This document shows positions 9,053-18,979 of a stretch of 64,000 nt of DNA, in pieces; position 1 is the stretch's first letter; each line of letters starts with the position of its first letter. The translations under genes were made by a program, and so were the position numbers. The notes beneath the pieces are model-generated. The model saw only the letters and a list, made by a program, of their open reading frames with translations, was not told where the DNA came from and did not search any database. Location of the stretch: positions 1,984,001-2,048,000 of the forward strand of contig LARU01000002.1 of the NCBI GenBank assembly GCA_001274695.2, given 5' to 3'. Source of the stretch: Azoarcus sp. PA01 (GTDB lineage: Bacteria; Pseudomonadota; Gammaproteobacteria; Burkholderiales; Rhodocyclaceae).

Positions 9053-9116
9053 GGGAGTCTCCTGCGACGGATCGACAAGCGCCGATCTTACCCTACTCCG
9101 TGCGCAGCGCGCGGCG

Positions 9117-11054
9117 TCAGAAGTCCTGCTCCGGGTGGGACAGGCGGTTGAGCAGCGCCCGCAGACGCGCCGGGCGGACCGGCTTGTGGAGCAGCGCCAG
9201 GCCTTCGGCCTGCGCCAGGCGCAGCGTTTCGGGGGCGGTGTCGCCGCTGATCAACGCGGCCGGGAGGTGTTTGCCGTATCGTGCCCGCATAATGCGGATC
9301 GCATCTATGCCGTTCGCGTTGCGGTGCAGGCGGTAGTCGCTGATGATCAGCTGAGGTTCGTCGCCGGATCGCCGGAACGCCGCCAGCACGCTGTCGATGT
9401 CGCTGCCCGCGCTGACTTCGCACCCCCACGATGTCAGCAGGCCACGCATGCTCGCTTGTGCGAGCGGCTCGTCATCGACGAGCGCGACGCGCACGCCGGC
9501 CAAGTCTCCGGGCTGGCGGCGGGTCTCGCCGGGCTCGGCGTATTCGACCGGTTGCGCGACCGGCACTTCGATCGCGAACACCGATCCCCGGCCCGGACGG
9601 GAGCGGACCGCGAGGTGATGGCCGAGCAGGTCGGTGAGGCGCCGCACGATCGCGAGCCCGAGCCCGAGCCCCTTGTCGCGTGAGCGCGCCGGATTGTCGA
9701 GCTGGATGAACTCCTGGAAGATGATTTCCTGCGCCTCGGCGGCAATGCCGACGCCGCTGTCGCGCACTTCGATCCGCACCCGCTCGCCGCGCCGGCGGCA
9801 TGCGATCAGGATGCGGCCCTTGCGCGTGTAGCGCACCGCGTTGCTGACGAGGTTGCCGATGATCCGCTCGAACAGCACTGGGTCGCTATCGACCCACAGC
9901 GACGTCGGCCGGGTCCTGAGCAGCAGGTCGTGCGTGTCGGCGCGCGGACGCTGCTCGGCGGCGATGCGGTCGAGGACCGGTTGCAGCGGAAAACTGCTGA
10001 TGTGCGGCTCCAGCACGCCGGCATCGAGTTTGGAGATGTCGAGCAGGCTGTCGAGCAGATTCTCCATCGCTTCGGCCGAGGCCGCGATGCGCTCGACGAG
10101 GCGACGCGACGCCGGCGCATGCGTGTGTTGCGACAGCTCGGCGATGAACAGGCCCAGCGCATGCATCGGTTGACGCAGGTCGTGGCTGGCGGCGGCGAGG
10201 AAGCGCGACTGCGACAAGGTCGCGCGCTCGGCTTCATCCTTGCGTGCCCGCAGCTCGGCGGTCGCGTCCGCGATCTGGCGGCTCATGTCCTCGTGCGCAC
10301 TCGCGAGCTTCGCCGCCATCTGGTTGACGCCTTCGGCGAGCGTGCGCAGGCTGCCGCCGCCGATGCCGGACAGCCGCGCGGAAAACTGGCCCCGCCCGAT
10401 GCGCTCGACGGCCGACGCGACGCGCCGGATCGGCCCGGTGACGCCGCGGCTCATGTAGTGCGCGAGCACGAGGCTGCCGATCAGCACCAGCAGGATGGCG
10501 GTGCTTCCGGTGATCAACAGTTCGCTCTGCCGCGCGTTGAGCTGCGCGCGCGAGAGGTCGACGACGACCGTGCCGAGCGCCGGTGGAGTCTTCGCGCCGG
10601 ACAGCGGCTCGAGGGCCACTCCGTCGAAACCGTCGTCGAGCTCGAGCGACGTCGGCAGTACCGGCTCGATGACCCGCAGCGTCCCGCTCGCGGTGACGAG
10701 GCCCGGCGTCCACGCCGCGCGCGGCGGCAGCGGCAGCGGCAGCGTCACGTCGAGCCGTCCGCTTTGCGCGAGCGCATCCCCGTTGCGGTCGATGATCATC
10801 ACGCCGAGGACGTCGGTCTCCGCGAGCATCGCGCCGGCGAGACGCCGCAACGATTCCCGATTGCCGGAGAACACTGCATATTCGCTCGCCGCGGCGAGTT
10901 GCCGCGCAAACGCTTGGCCTCGCGCAACATGGGCTTCGCGGTGATCGGTGACGCGCGAGCCGGTGTAGAACGCGGTGAGCACGATTGCCAGCACGAGGGT
11001 CGGCAGCACCGCGACCAGCATCACGCGCGACCGGATGCCCCAGTTCCTGATCAT
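9117..11054 (-). CDS. Hybrid sensor histidine kinase with C-terminal receiver domain
   Basis: A 645-residue inner-membrane kinase. Order: membrane segment (11-31), periplasmic sensor region (32-178), second membrane segment (179-199), HAMP (about 200-253), HisKA with phosphoacceptor His291 in AASHDLRQPMHAL, ATPase with N-box Asn401, G1 DSGVG (432-436) and G2 GLGLGL (462-467), then a receiver with acidic Asp527/Asp528, phosphoacceptor Asp573 (ISDYRL) and Lys624. Its start ATG overlaps the stop of the upstream binding-protein gene (ATGA), so the two are translationally coupled and the binding protein is its probable ligand presenter. The output partner is likely the divergent NarL-type regulator at 12513. 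Confidence 0.95.
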   Translation of the reverse strand: MIRNWGIRSRVMLVAVLPTLVLAIVLTAFYTGSRVTDHREAHVARGQAFARQLAAASEYAVFSGNRESLRRLAGAMLAETDVLGVMIIDRNGDALAQSGRLDVTLPLPLPPRAAWTPGLVTASGTLRVIEPVLPTSLELDDGFDGVALEPLSGAKTPPALGTVVVDLSRAQLNARQSELLITGSTAILLVLIGSLVLAHYMSRGVTGPIRRVASAVERIGRGQFSARLSGIGGGSLRTLAEGVNQMAAKLASAHEDMSRQIADATAELRARKDEAERATLSQSRFLAAASHDLRQPMHALGLFIAELSQHTHAPASRRLVERIAASAEAMENLLDSLLDISKLDAGVLEPHISSFPLQPVLDRIAAEQRPRADTHDLLLRTRPTSLWVDSDPVLFERIIGNLVSNAVRYTRKGRILIACRRRGERVRIEVRDSGVGIAAEAQEIIFQEFIQLDNPARSRDKGLGLGLAIVRRLTDLLGHHLAVRSRPGRGSVFAIEVPVAQPVEYAEPGETRRQPGDLAGVRVALVDDEPLAQASMRGLLTSWGCEVSAGSDIDSVLAAFRRSGDEPQLIISDYRLHRNANGIDAIRIMRARYGKHLPAALISGDTAPETLRLAQAEGLALLHKPVRPARLRALLNRLSHPEQDF

Positions 11055-11980
11055 GGCCTGGCGCTCCGGCGGATCATCCGTGCGGCGATGTCCTGCGCCG
11101 GTTCGAGCGTGATGCCGAGCGCGCGCGCAACGTTCTGATTGATGCCGACTTCGAACTGTCGTGGCGGCTGTGGCGGCGGCAGCCCTCCGCCGTCGAGCAC
11201 GGCTCGGATCGCCTCCGCGGCCTGTTCGCTGATTTGCGCCGGTGTCGAAAACAGGCCGAGCAGCGCGCCCGCCCGAACATAGGCCGGCGAAAAGCCGATC
11301 AGCGGGGAGCGGTGGCGGTAGCTCGTGAGCAGGATGTTCTGGATCGTGTAGCTGTTGAACACGATGCGATCGGGCAGCGCCAGCAGGATCGCGCGTTCGG
11401 CGAGCAGACGCTCGAGCGCCGGATAGATTTCGCGGTCGGTGGCAACGTTCTCGATCGTCACGACCATCTGCTGCTCGCGCGCGGCCGCGGCGAGCCGGGC
11501 GGCGAGATGCTGGCTGCGCGGCCCGGCGAGCAGCGCGAGCTGCCGCCATTCGGGAAGCGCTTCGACAAGCAGCGCGATCTGCCGCTGCACCGGCTGATCG
11601 AGGAATACCGCGGAGCGTCGGCCGGCCCCCGGCGGGGCAGGCAGGTTGTCGAAGCTCTCGCGCGGCAACAGCGTGTGCAGTACCGGCTGGCGCGGCGCGT
11701 GTTCGGCCACTGCCCGGGCCGCTTCGGCCCCGACTGTGACAATGATCCGGCTGCCGGCGAGCGCGCCGGGGCTCACCTGGCGCGTCTCCACGACCGCGAT
11801 GTCGGCAGCGGCGACGCGCGGGGCGAGCGCTGTGCTGATCGCCGCGATCGTCTCTTCGTATGCTCCGCTGCGTTCGCTGCTCACGAACAGCACGTCCACT
11901 GCCGCGACGGCTTCCCCCCGGCCGAGCGTGGCGGCGAGGAAAAGCAGGGTGGCAAGAAAAACGCGGCAGCCGTGGAGCAT
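11051..11980 (-). CDS. Periplasmic ABC-type substrate-binding-like protein coupled to the histidine kinase
   Basis: A 309-residue protein from the ATG at 11980, with a signal peptide (MLHGCRVFLATLLFLAATLG, cleavage near AVAA). The rest resembles the uncharacterised ABC substrate-binding family PF04392: a VDVLFVSSERSGAYEETIAAI start, a GSRIIVTVGAEAARAV segment, and a QRQIALLVEALPEWRQLALLAG segment. No ABC permease or ATPase is nearby; instead its stop overlaps the start of a hybrid kinase. I infer that it binds a small molecule and signals through the kinase. An in-frame ATG at 12043 would add 21 residues before the signal peptide and is less likely. Confidence 0.85.
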   Translation of the reverse strand: MLHGCRVFLATLLFLAATLGRGEAVAAVDVLFVSSERSGAYEETIAAISTALAPRVAAADIAVVETRQVSPGALAGSRIIVTVGAEAARAVAEHAPRQPVLHTLLPRESFDNLPAPPGAGRRSAVFLDQPVQRQIALLVEALPEWRQLALLAGPRSQHLAARLAAAAREQQMVVTIENVATDREIYPALERLLAERAILLALPDRIVFNSYTIQNILLTSYRHRSPLIGFSPAYVRAGALLGLFSTPAQISEQAAEAIRAVLDGGGLPPPQPPRQFEVGINQNVARALGITLEPAQDIAARMIRRSARP

Positions 11981-12512
11981 GATCGGTATCGGGTCGAGAC
12001 TCAGGTGCGCCGCCAGCGGGACGCGGTCGAGTGGCTGAAGCAAGGGGCTGCCCGGCGCCGGGTTCCGGATGGAGACGCCGATATCGACGGCTGCATCCGG
12101 ACGGAGAACGGGAGCGGGGCGAGATGGTGCCCGAAAAATCCTCTCGTGGCTGCCTCGCAGGGCATGCGGGCCGGATTTTTGTTACCGCCGGGAGGCTCGG
12201 TGGATTTCGCTGCAGGATGCATCTTATGCATGAGGAATCACTCGCGCCGGGTCTTTGCGGATCGTCATAGCATGCCGCGGCCCGTGACGCCATGCCTCGA
12301 GTCTTGAGGGACCGGGGCCTACCGTCGCGGTTTCCCCGTGCCGGCGGGGGCGATACGATGACGCGGCCGGCGGCGATCGTGCGGTAAACCGCCGTTCCCG
12401 CGGCCCGCAGGGCTGCGGCCCGTGGTCGTCCCGAGCTAGGTCGTGCAAAACCTTTCGTTACATCTGTGCGTGCTATGCTTTCCGCCTATCGCCGCCGCCT
12501 CCGGAGCAAGCA
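11981..12512. other. 532-base divergent intergenic region between kinase operon and response regulator
   Basis: No gene with family resemblance or plausible start was seen here on either strand. It contains the palindrome ATGCAT-CTT-ATGCAT at 12227-12241, a GC-rich imperfect inverted repeat near 12400-12421 (CGGCCCGCAG / CTGCGGCCCG), and a possible -10 hexamer TATGCT at 12474-12479, 33 bases before the regulator start, without a good -35. It must hold the promoters of both divergent units. Confidence 0.6.
12227..12241. promoter_or_regulatory. Perfect palindrome ATGCAT-CTT-ATGCAT, candidate operator
   Basis: A 6+3+6 palindrome in an otherwise GC-rich divergent promoter region, lying between a two-component kinase operon and its probable response regulator. 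Because ATGCAT is itself self-complementary, the site is also a direct repeat. A role as binding site is a guess from location. Confidence 0.3.
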
Positions 12513-13139
12513 GTGACCCGAATACTCATCGTCGAAGATCATGCGCTCGTGCGCGAGGCGCTGGCGCAGACTCTCGCCCGACTGGGCGAAGGCGTGGAAT
12601 GCGTCGAGGCGAAAGGTTCGGAAGAGGCGCTGGCCCGACTCGAGGAGAGTGCGGACTGGGATCTCGCGGTGATCGACCTGATGCTGCCCGATCTCAACGG
12701 CTTCGGTCTGCTTGCGGTGCTTGCGCGGCGTTTCCCCGACGTTCCGGCAATCGTCGTGTCGGCGCTCGACGATTCGGCGACGATCCGGCGCGCGATGAGA
12801 GGCGGAGCTTCGGGCTTCGTGTCGAAGGCGAGTTCGGGCGAAGTGCTCAGAAGTGCGGTCAGATGCGTGCTCGAAGGCGGCATCTATGCGCCCAGTGAGC
12901 CGGAGGGCGGCGCAAAGCGCTCCGGTGCGCCGGCCAGCGAGCGTTTCGGGCTCACCGCCGGGCAGACGCGAGTCATGGAACTGCTGGCGCAAGGAAAATC
13001 GAACCGCGAGATTGCCGATCTGCTCGGGTTGTCGGAAGGCACCGTCAAGGTGCATATGTCGGCGATTTTCCGCGCCTTGAACGTCAGCAGCCGGGCGCAG
13101 GCGCTGATCGTGATCGCCCGCCACGGGCCGCGGCTGTAG
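12513..13139 (+). CDS. NarL/LuxR-type response regulator
   Basis: A 208-residue two-domain regulator. The receiver has Glu8/Asp9, phosphoacceptor Asp55 (LAVIDLMLPD) and Lys105 (GFVSK). The C-terminus carries a LuxR-type helix-turn-helix (LTAGQTRVMELLAQGKSNREIADLLGLSEGTVKVHMSAIF). The start is GTG, supported by ggag eight bases upstream and by the family start TRILIVEDH. It is divergent from the binding protein/hybrid kinase operon and is the likely final phosphate acceptor. Because the kinase has its own receiver but no Hpt domain is seen nearby, phosphate could pass directly from the kinase His. Confidence 0.93.
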   Translation: MTRILIVEDHALVREALAQTLARLGEGVECVEAKGSEEALARLEESADWDLAVIDLMLPDLNGFGLLAVLARRFPDVPAIVVSALDDSATIRRAMRGGASGFVSKASSGEVLRSAVRCVLEGGIYAPSEPEGGAKRSGAPASERFGLTAGQTRVMELLAQGKSNREIADLLGLSEGTVKVHMSAIFRALNVSSRAQALIVIARHGPRL

Positions 13140-13159
13140 CCCGCGCGATCGATCCGTCG

Positions 13160-13873
13160 TCAGTACGGACGGCGGCTCGCCTGCGCCAGGCGCATCGGCA
13201 TTTCGGCGGGCGAGAGCCGGTCGCCCATCTGATCGGTGTCGCGGCACGCGGCTTCGGCCGGTTCTGCGCCGTCGATCTCCATGATCTCGAGCACCTGCCG
13301 AGCGAACGAGCGGCAGGCGTTGGCGAGCGGAGTCGGCAATTGTTCCGGCACTTTCTTGTGCACCAGCAGCTTGGATGCGGAAAGGGCACCGACGGGATTC
13401 AGAATGCGCTCGCGATACGCTCCCATCAGCTGCGAGACGCTGCGGTCCGCGGCGTCACGCTGCCACGCGTTCGTCGGCCACTGCGCCGGCACCGCGTAGG
13501 CGCGCGGGAACATCTCGAGGTCGCGCAGCACGGTGCGGATGTCTTCATGGGATTCGCGGAACGGCAGCAGCACGATGTCCGAAAGCGCGTACAGATGGCG
13601 ATCCATTTCGGTGCGGTTGCCGCCGCCGTCGATGATGCCGATCCATTCGTCGAGGGCGCGCAGCTTGTCCACGACTTTGGTCAGCGCGTCACGGGTGCGG
13701 GCGTCGGCGGTGATGTAGCGCCGCCCTTCCGGGCTCAGCGGCTCGCGCGTGGTGTCGGTCAGTACGCACGCCGAACGATGGCCGAGCAAGCCTAGGCCTT
13801 GCGAAAGCATGTGGGAAAGCGTCGTCTTGCCGGTTCCGCCCTTGTTGCCGATGACGCAGATGATTTCAGCCAT
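13160..13873 (-). CDS. Orphan ParA/MinD-like P-loop ATPase
   Basis: A 237-residue protein with a deviant Walker A motif (GNKGGTGKTT, residues 9-18, including the signature Lys11) and a middle segment WIGIIDGGGNRTEMDRHLYALSDIVLLPFRES that fits the Walker A'/B region of the SIMIBI class. Members act as ATP-dependent positioning or partition switches. No ParB-like partner or parS-like repeat is seen. It lies 93 bases downstream of the methyltransferase gene on the same strand and may be cotranscribed. A clear ribosome site (gaggaac) precedes the ATG. The cargo is unknown. Confidence 0.85.
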   Translation of the reverse strand: MAEIICVIGNKGGTGKTTLSHMLSQGLGLLGHRSACVLTDTTREPLSPEGRRYITADARTRDALTKVVDKLRALDEWIGIIDGGGNRTEMDRHLYALSDIVLLPFRESHEDIRTVLRDLEMFPRAYAVPAQWPTNAWQRDAADRSVSQLMGAYRERILNPVGALSASKLLVHKKVPEQLPTPLANACRSFARQVLEIMEIDGAEPAEAACRDTDQMGDRLSPAEMPMRLAQASRRPY

Positions 13874-13966
13874 TGCGGTGTTCCTCGTTCGCGGCCCTTT
13901 TGCCGCCCTGCCATTATCGGGGCCGGGTTCGGCTGCCGAGCGGGAAAAAGGATGGGGAATCGGCCG

Positions 13967-14719
13967 CTATTCCCCTTGGGGCGTGGCCGGTGCGAAGCGG
14001 TAGACGTAGAGGACGGTCGCACGCGCGTCCGGGACCTGGATGATCCGCTCAGGGGCCTCGCCGGGCACCGGAAAGCTGTTGCTGATCAGCAGTCCGTCGT
14101 GCAATTCCCGGCGTGCCTTGGCCCACACTTCGGCCATCGGGACCGGCGACAGAAAAGCGTAGATGATGTCGAACCCGGACCAGGAACTGGAGAAGAAATC
14201 CCCCCGTTCGAAGCGCACATTGGGCGGATTCCCTGTCCACAACCGGCTCGTCAGCCACGGCCCGGGTGCGGCCTCGATTCCCTTGAAGCTGCAGTCCGGC
14301 CGCAGTCGCGCGAGGGGGCGCAGCAGCGAACCGGTGCCGCTGCCGAGGTCGAGCAGCCGTGAGCGTCGGCCGGGCGCCAGCAGGTCGGCGACCGCGGCGA
14401 CCGTTCGCCGATTCGTCGGATACAGCGGCACTTGGGTGCGGAAGCTCGTCCAATACACTGCGAGCAGCAGCCCGAACGCTGCGAGATACCAGCCCGGCGC
14501 GACCTCGAGCCGCCCGGCGAGCACCAGCAGCGGAACGAAGCCCAGATGGATCGGCAACCACCACCGGGCACTGTGAAGAAGCGTTCCGATCGCCGCGGCG
14601 CTGAGGGCCTGCACAGCGACGAGCGGCCAGATGCCACCCAGCGGGGTGCTGCGCACGACAGTGGCGGCGATGACGCAGCCGGCCAGCTGGGCAAGCAGGG
14701 CTTTCAGGGCAGGAGGCAT
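13967..14719 (-). CDS. Membrane-anchored SAM-dependent methyltransferase
   Basis: A 250-residue protein. The first ~90 residues hold about three hydrophobic segments (near 10-22, 30-48 and 58-90). A class I methyltransferase core follows, with the SAM-binding motif LLDLGSGTG (122-130) and an acidic residue in the GIEAAP segment. The soluble part ends near FAPATPQGE. The substrate is not evident. Neighbours are a ParA-like ATPase downstream and an FAD dehydrogenase upstream on the same strand, with no obvious pathway link. Confidence 0.85.
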   Translation of the reverse strand: MPPALKALLAQLAGCVIAATVVRSTPLGGIWPLVAVQALSAAAIGTLLHSARWWLPIHLGFVPLLVLAGRLEVAPGWYLAAFGLLLAVYWTSFRTQVPLYPTNRRTVAAVADLLAPGRRSRLLDLGSGTGSLLRPLARLRPDCSFKGIEAAPGPWLTSRLWTGNPPNVRFERGDFFSSSWSGFDIIYAFLSPVPMAEVWAKARRELHDGLLISNSFPVPGEAPERIIQVPDARATVLYVYRFAPATPQGE

Positions 14720-14794
14720 GAGTTGGCGGGCATGACGGAGCCGCCGATGATAACCGGGTGGCCGCCCCCCATCACCGTGCCCGCCCCGGCGGCT

Positions 14795-16201
14795 TTATCC
14801 GGCCGGCACGATTTTCCCTGGGTTCAGCAGGCCGTCCGGGTCGAAGGCCCGCTTGACTGCGCGCATCGCCTCGACCGCGTCGGCGCCGTGTTCGGCGACG
14901 AGGAAATCCTGCTTGCCGAAGCCGATGCCGTGCTCGCCGGTGCACGTGCCGCCCATCGCCAGCGCGCGCTCGACGATCCTGCGGTTGAGCCCCTCGGCGC
15001 GCAGGATCTCCGCGGCGTCGTTGGGGTCGACGAGGACGACGGTATGAAAGTTGCCGTCCCCGACGTGGCCGACGATCGGCGCGATCAGGCCGCTCGCGGC
15101 GATATCCGCGCGCGCCCCGGCGATGCAGTCGGCGAGCCGCGAGATCGGCACGCACACGTCGGTCGTCAGTCCGCGGCAGCCCGGGCGCAGCGCGATGCAC
15201 GAGAAATAGACGTCATGGCGCGCTGCCCACAGCCGCGTACGGTCCTCCGGATGCGTCGCCCATTCGAAATCCTGGCCGCCGTTGTCGCGGGCGAGTTCCT
15301 GGACCGTCTGCGCCTGCTCCTCGACGCTCGCCTTTGATCCATGGAACTCGAAGAACAGCATCGGCGACTCGCGAAGCGTCGTCTTGCTGTAGCGGTTGAT
15401 CGCCTGCACCGTCAGTTCGTCGAGCAGCTCGATGCGTGCGACCGGCACGCCGAGCTGGATCGTCTCGATCACGGTGCGCACCGCGCTCGCGACGTCCGGA
15501 AACGCGCACACCGCCGCGGACACCGCTTCGGGCAGCGGATGCAGCCGCACGATCAGTTCGGTGATCAGCCCGAGCGTGCCTTCGGAGCCGATCATCAGGC
15601 GCGTCAGGTCGTAGCCCGACGACGATTTCCGCGCCCGCCCGCCGGTGCGTATCACGCGCCCGTCGGCAAGCGCCACCTCCATGCCGAGCACGTTGTCGCG
15701 CATCGTCCCGTAGCGCACCGCGTTGGTTCCCGACGCGCGCGTCGCGGCCATCCCGCCGAGGCTCGCGTCCGCCCCCGGATCGACCGGAAAGAAAAGTCCG
15801 CTGCCGTGCAGTGCCGCGTTGAGCTGCTTGCGCGTGATCCCCGGCTGCACGACGGCGTCCATGTCTTCACCATGCACCGCGAGCACCTTGTTCATCTCGG
15901 AGAAGTCGACGCTGATGCCGCCCTGCAGCGGCAGGATGTGTCCTTCGAGCGAACTGCCCGCGCCGAATGGAACGATCGGCACGTGGTGCGCGCGGCAGGC
16001 CTCGACGATCGCGACGACTTCGGCGGTGTCATGGGGCCAGACGACCGCGTCGGGCAGCATGTCCGGAAAATGCGACTCGTCGTGGCCGTGATGCGCGCGC
16101 ACCGCCTCGGCGGTCGAAAAACGCGGGCCGAAGCGCGCGCCGAGCGCGTCGGCGAATGCGGCGGGCAATGGCCGGCGGGCCGCAGCGGGGGGCAGGGTCA
16201 T
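14795..16201 (-). CDS. FAD-binding D-lactate dehydrogenase / GlcD-type 2-hydroxyacid oxidase
   Basis: A 468-residue flavoprotein of the vanillyl-alcohol oxidase superfamily. The FAD domain has IVPFGAGSSLEGH and GGMAATRASGTNAVRYG; the C-terminal half has GHVGDGNFHTVV and TCTGEHGIGFGKQDFL, typical of cytochrome-linked D-lactate dehydrogenases and GlcD. It oxidises D-lactate or a similar 2-hydroxyacid and feeds electrons to the respiratory chain. The ATG at 16201 has a good Shine-Dalgarno (gaggaga); the frame stays open upstream to 16390, but that extension has no family resemblance. It is divergent from an Lrp-type regulator, a likely controller. Confidence 0.92.
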   Translation of the reverse strand: MTLPPAAARRPLPAAFADALGARFGPRFSTAEAVRAHHGHDESHFPDMLPDAVVWPHDTAEVVAIVEACRAHHVPIVPFGAGSSLEGHILPLQGGISVDFSEMNKVLAVHGEDMDAVVQPGITRKQLNAALHGSGLFFPVDPGADASLGGMAATRASGTNAVRYGTMRDNVLGMEVALADGRVIRTGGRARKSSSGYDLTRLMIGSEGTLGLITELIVRLHPLPEAVSAAVCAFPDVASAVRTVIETIQLGVPVARIELLDELTVQAINRYSKTTLRESPMLFFEFHGSKASVEEQAQTVQELARDNGGQDFEWATHPEDRTRLWAARHDVYFSCIALRPGCRGLTTDVCVPISRLADCIAGARADIAASGLIAPIVGHVGDGNFHTVVLVDPNDAAEILRAEGLNRRIVERALAMGGTCTGEHGIGFGKQDFLVAEHGADAVEAMRAVKRAFDPDGLLNPGKIVPAG

Positions 16202-16319
16202 GCAGGTCTCCTCGTGATCGGGCGGCTCGTGCCGCACGCGATTATTGCTCCGGTGACGGATCTGTCCAATTTGCGCGATCATTCGCTCCCTTTCAGAGCC
16301 GGCGCGGCGCGGAGCAGTC

Positions 16320-16799
16320 ATGAACGAATCGATCGACCGGACCGACCTGCGCATCCTCGAGCTGCTGCAGCGCGACGGCCGCCTTTCCAATGCCGACCTC
16401 GCGCAACAGGTCGCGCTGTCGCCGTCGCCGTGCCTGCGGCGGGTGCGCCAGCTCGAGCAGTCGGGAGTGATCCGCGGCTACGCCGCGCTGCTCGAGCCGC
16501 GGCGCCTCGGGCTGGGCCTGCAGGCCTTCGTCACGGTGACGCTCGAGAAGCGGCGCGACACGCCGATGCATGCGTTTCACGCCGCGGTGCAGTCCGCGCC
16601 CGAAGTGCTGTCGTGCTTCGCGCTGACCGGCGAGATGGACTACCTGCTGCACGTCGTCGCCGAGGATCTGGAGCATTTTTCGCGTTTTCTGATGGATCGG
16701 CTGCTCAAGCTCGATGGCATCGCGAACGTCAAATCGTCGTTCGTGCTCCAGTCGGTCAAGAATACGACCGAGCTGCCGCTCGCGCAGATCGCACGTTGA
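16320..16799 (+). CDS. Lrp/AsnC family transcriptional regulator
   Basis: A 159-residue regulator. The N-terminal helix-turn-helix (DLRILELLQRDGRLSNADLAQQVALSPSPCLRRVRQLEQSGVI) is typical of Lrp/AsnC, and the C-terminal half is an RAM ligand-binding domain (VLSCFALTGEMDYLLHVV). It starts 118 bases from the divergent dehydrogenase gene and probably senses an amino acid or 2-hydroxy/oxo acid to control that gene. ggag lies eight bases before the ATG. Confidence 0.95.
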   Translation: MNESIDRTDLRILELLQRDGRLSNADLAQQVALSPSPCLRRVRQLEQSGVIRGYAALLEPRRLGLGLQAFVTVTLEKRRDTPMHAFHAAVQSAPEVLSCFALTGEMDYLLHVVAEDLEHFSRFLMDRLLKLDGIANVKSSFVLQSVKNTTELPLAQIAR

Positions 16800-16819
16800 A
16801 CGAATTTTCGGAAAAAGAT

Positions 16820-16848
16820 TTGACAGGGGCGGTTTGGTCCTCTATAGT
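16820..16848 (+). promoter_or_regulatory. Strong sigma-70 promoter of the tRNA-tufB-secE-nusG operon
   Basis: TTGACA at 16820-16825, a 17-base spacer, and TATAGT at 16843-16848. The -35 is perfect and the -10 matches 5 of 6. A GC-rich discriminator (ccagcgc) follows, as in stringently controlled stable-RNA promoters. tRNA-Tyr begins 14 bases after the -10. Confidence 0.85.
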
Positions 16849-16862
16849 CCAGCGCTTCGCTT

Positions 16863-16947
<85 letters not shown>

Positions 16948-17020
16948 GCAAGTTTTGTTGCCGGCTTCAGTTCGGTCTGATGACTGGCATCGGGTGTAAT
17001 GCGGTTCGTCTGCGTTGTAT

Positions 17021-17094
17021 GCGGGTGTAGCTCAATGGTAGAGCAGAAGCCTTCCAAGCTTATGACGAGGGTTCGATTCCCTTCACCCGCTCCA
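17021..17094 (+). tRNA. tRNA-Gly (TCC)
   Basis: A 74-base tRNA with acceptor stem GCGGGTG / CACCCGC, encoded CCA, and anticodon loop CTTCCAA (anticodon TCC). The T-arm GGTTCGATTCC is standard. Confidence 0.97.
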
Positions 17095-17118
17095 GGTTCG
17101 GCGGTTGGTTGTTTCGGA

Positions 17119-17193
<75 letters not shown>

Positions 17194-17263
17194 CAGCTTT
17201 TCTGCCGGTCTGGCGTAGCAGTCGATCGGTCCGGTTTTCTGATTCTGAATATGAGGTGGCGGC

Positions 17264-18454
<1,191 letters not shown>

Positions 18455-18489
18455 TTGCGTATTGTCCTCATAGCGATTGCTTGATCGGA

Positions 18490-18513
18490 AGGCGTCTCGG
18501 AAGCGGGACGCCT
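18490..18513 (+). terminator. Intraoperonic hairpin between tufB and tRNA-Trp
   Basis: AGGCGTC (18490-18496) pairs with GACGCCT (18507-18513). No T-run follows, so it is more likely a processing or weak attenuation element than a full terminator. Confidence 0.4.
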
Positions 18514-18528
18514 CGTAGTCTCTGCTGC

Positions 18529-18604
18529 AGGGGCATAGCTCAATTGGCAGAGCGTCGGTCTCCAAAACCGAAGGTTGGGGGTTCGATTCCCTCTGCCCCT
18601 GCCA
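18529..18604 (+). tRNA. tRNA-Trp (CCA)
   Basis: A 76-base tRNA with acceptor stem AGGGGCA / TGCCCCT, encoded CCA, and anticodon stem TCGGT/ACCGA enclosing CTCCAAA (anticodon CCA). It lies between tufB and secE. Confidence 0.97.
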
Positions 18605-18629
18605 CTCCTTTCCGGGTATTCATATTTCG

Positions 18630-18977
18630 ATGGCCGATAAGTTCAAGGTTGCGCTGGCTCTCGCGCTGATTGCGGCCGGTGTGGTCGGCTTTTACCTGCT
18701 TTCCGAGCAGGCGCTGGTTCTGCGCGTGCTGTCGGTTCTCGCCGGCGTCGCCGCCGGCGTCGCCGTCGCCTGGCAGTCGGAGCCGGGCCGGCGTTTCGTC
18801 GCGTTCGCGCGCGAGTCGATCACCGAAACCAAGAAAGTCGTCTGGCCGTCGCGCAAGGAAACGGTGCAGACCACGGGTCTGGTGTTCGCCTTCGTTGTCG
18901 TGATGGCGGTTTTTTTGTGGGTCACGGATAAGAGTCTGGAATGGGTCCTGTACGACCTGATCCTGGGGTGGAAGTAA
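18630..18977 (+). CDS. secE: Preprotein translocase subunit SecE
   Basis: 115 residues (E. coli 127). Three hydrophobic segments (about 7-23, 30-48, 83-105) flank the conserved amphipathic clamp helix with [13 protein letters not shown]. SecE stabilises SecY in the inner-membrane translocon. It is followed by nusG two bases after its stop, the standard secE-nusG pair. Confidence 0.97.
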   Translation: MADKFKVALALALIAAGVVGFYLLSEQALVLRVLSVLAGVAAGVAVAWQSEPGRRFVAFARESITETKKVVWPSRKETVQTTGLVFAFVVVMAVFLWVTDKSLEWVLYDLILGWK

Positions 18978-18979
18978 TC

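Noticed and set aside
9117..12293. A 1058-codon minus frame suggesting a single fused kinase protein
   Set aside because: The true kinase starts at 11054 (family-like N-terminus, ATGA coupling). The upstream part of that frame is a shadow of the binding-protein gene in another frame.
11234..12307. 357-codon plus-strand frame opposite the binding-protein gene
   Set aside because: It has no recognisable domain and lies entirely over the coherent minus-strand gene and promoter region.
12400..12421. GC-rich inverted repeat as a terminator
   Set aside because: It has no T-run and lies in a divergent promoter region where no upstream gene on the plus strand needs a terminator.
14795..16390. 531-residue version of the FAD dehydrogenase
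   Set aside because: The extra 63 N-terminal residues overlap the divergent Lrp gene and lack family resemblance; the ATG at 16201 has the ribosome site.
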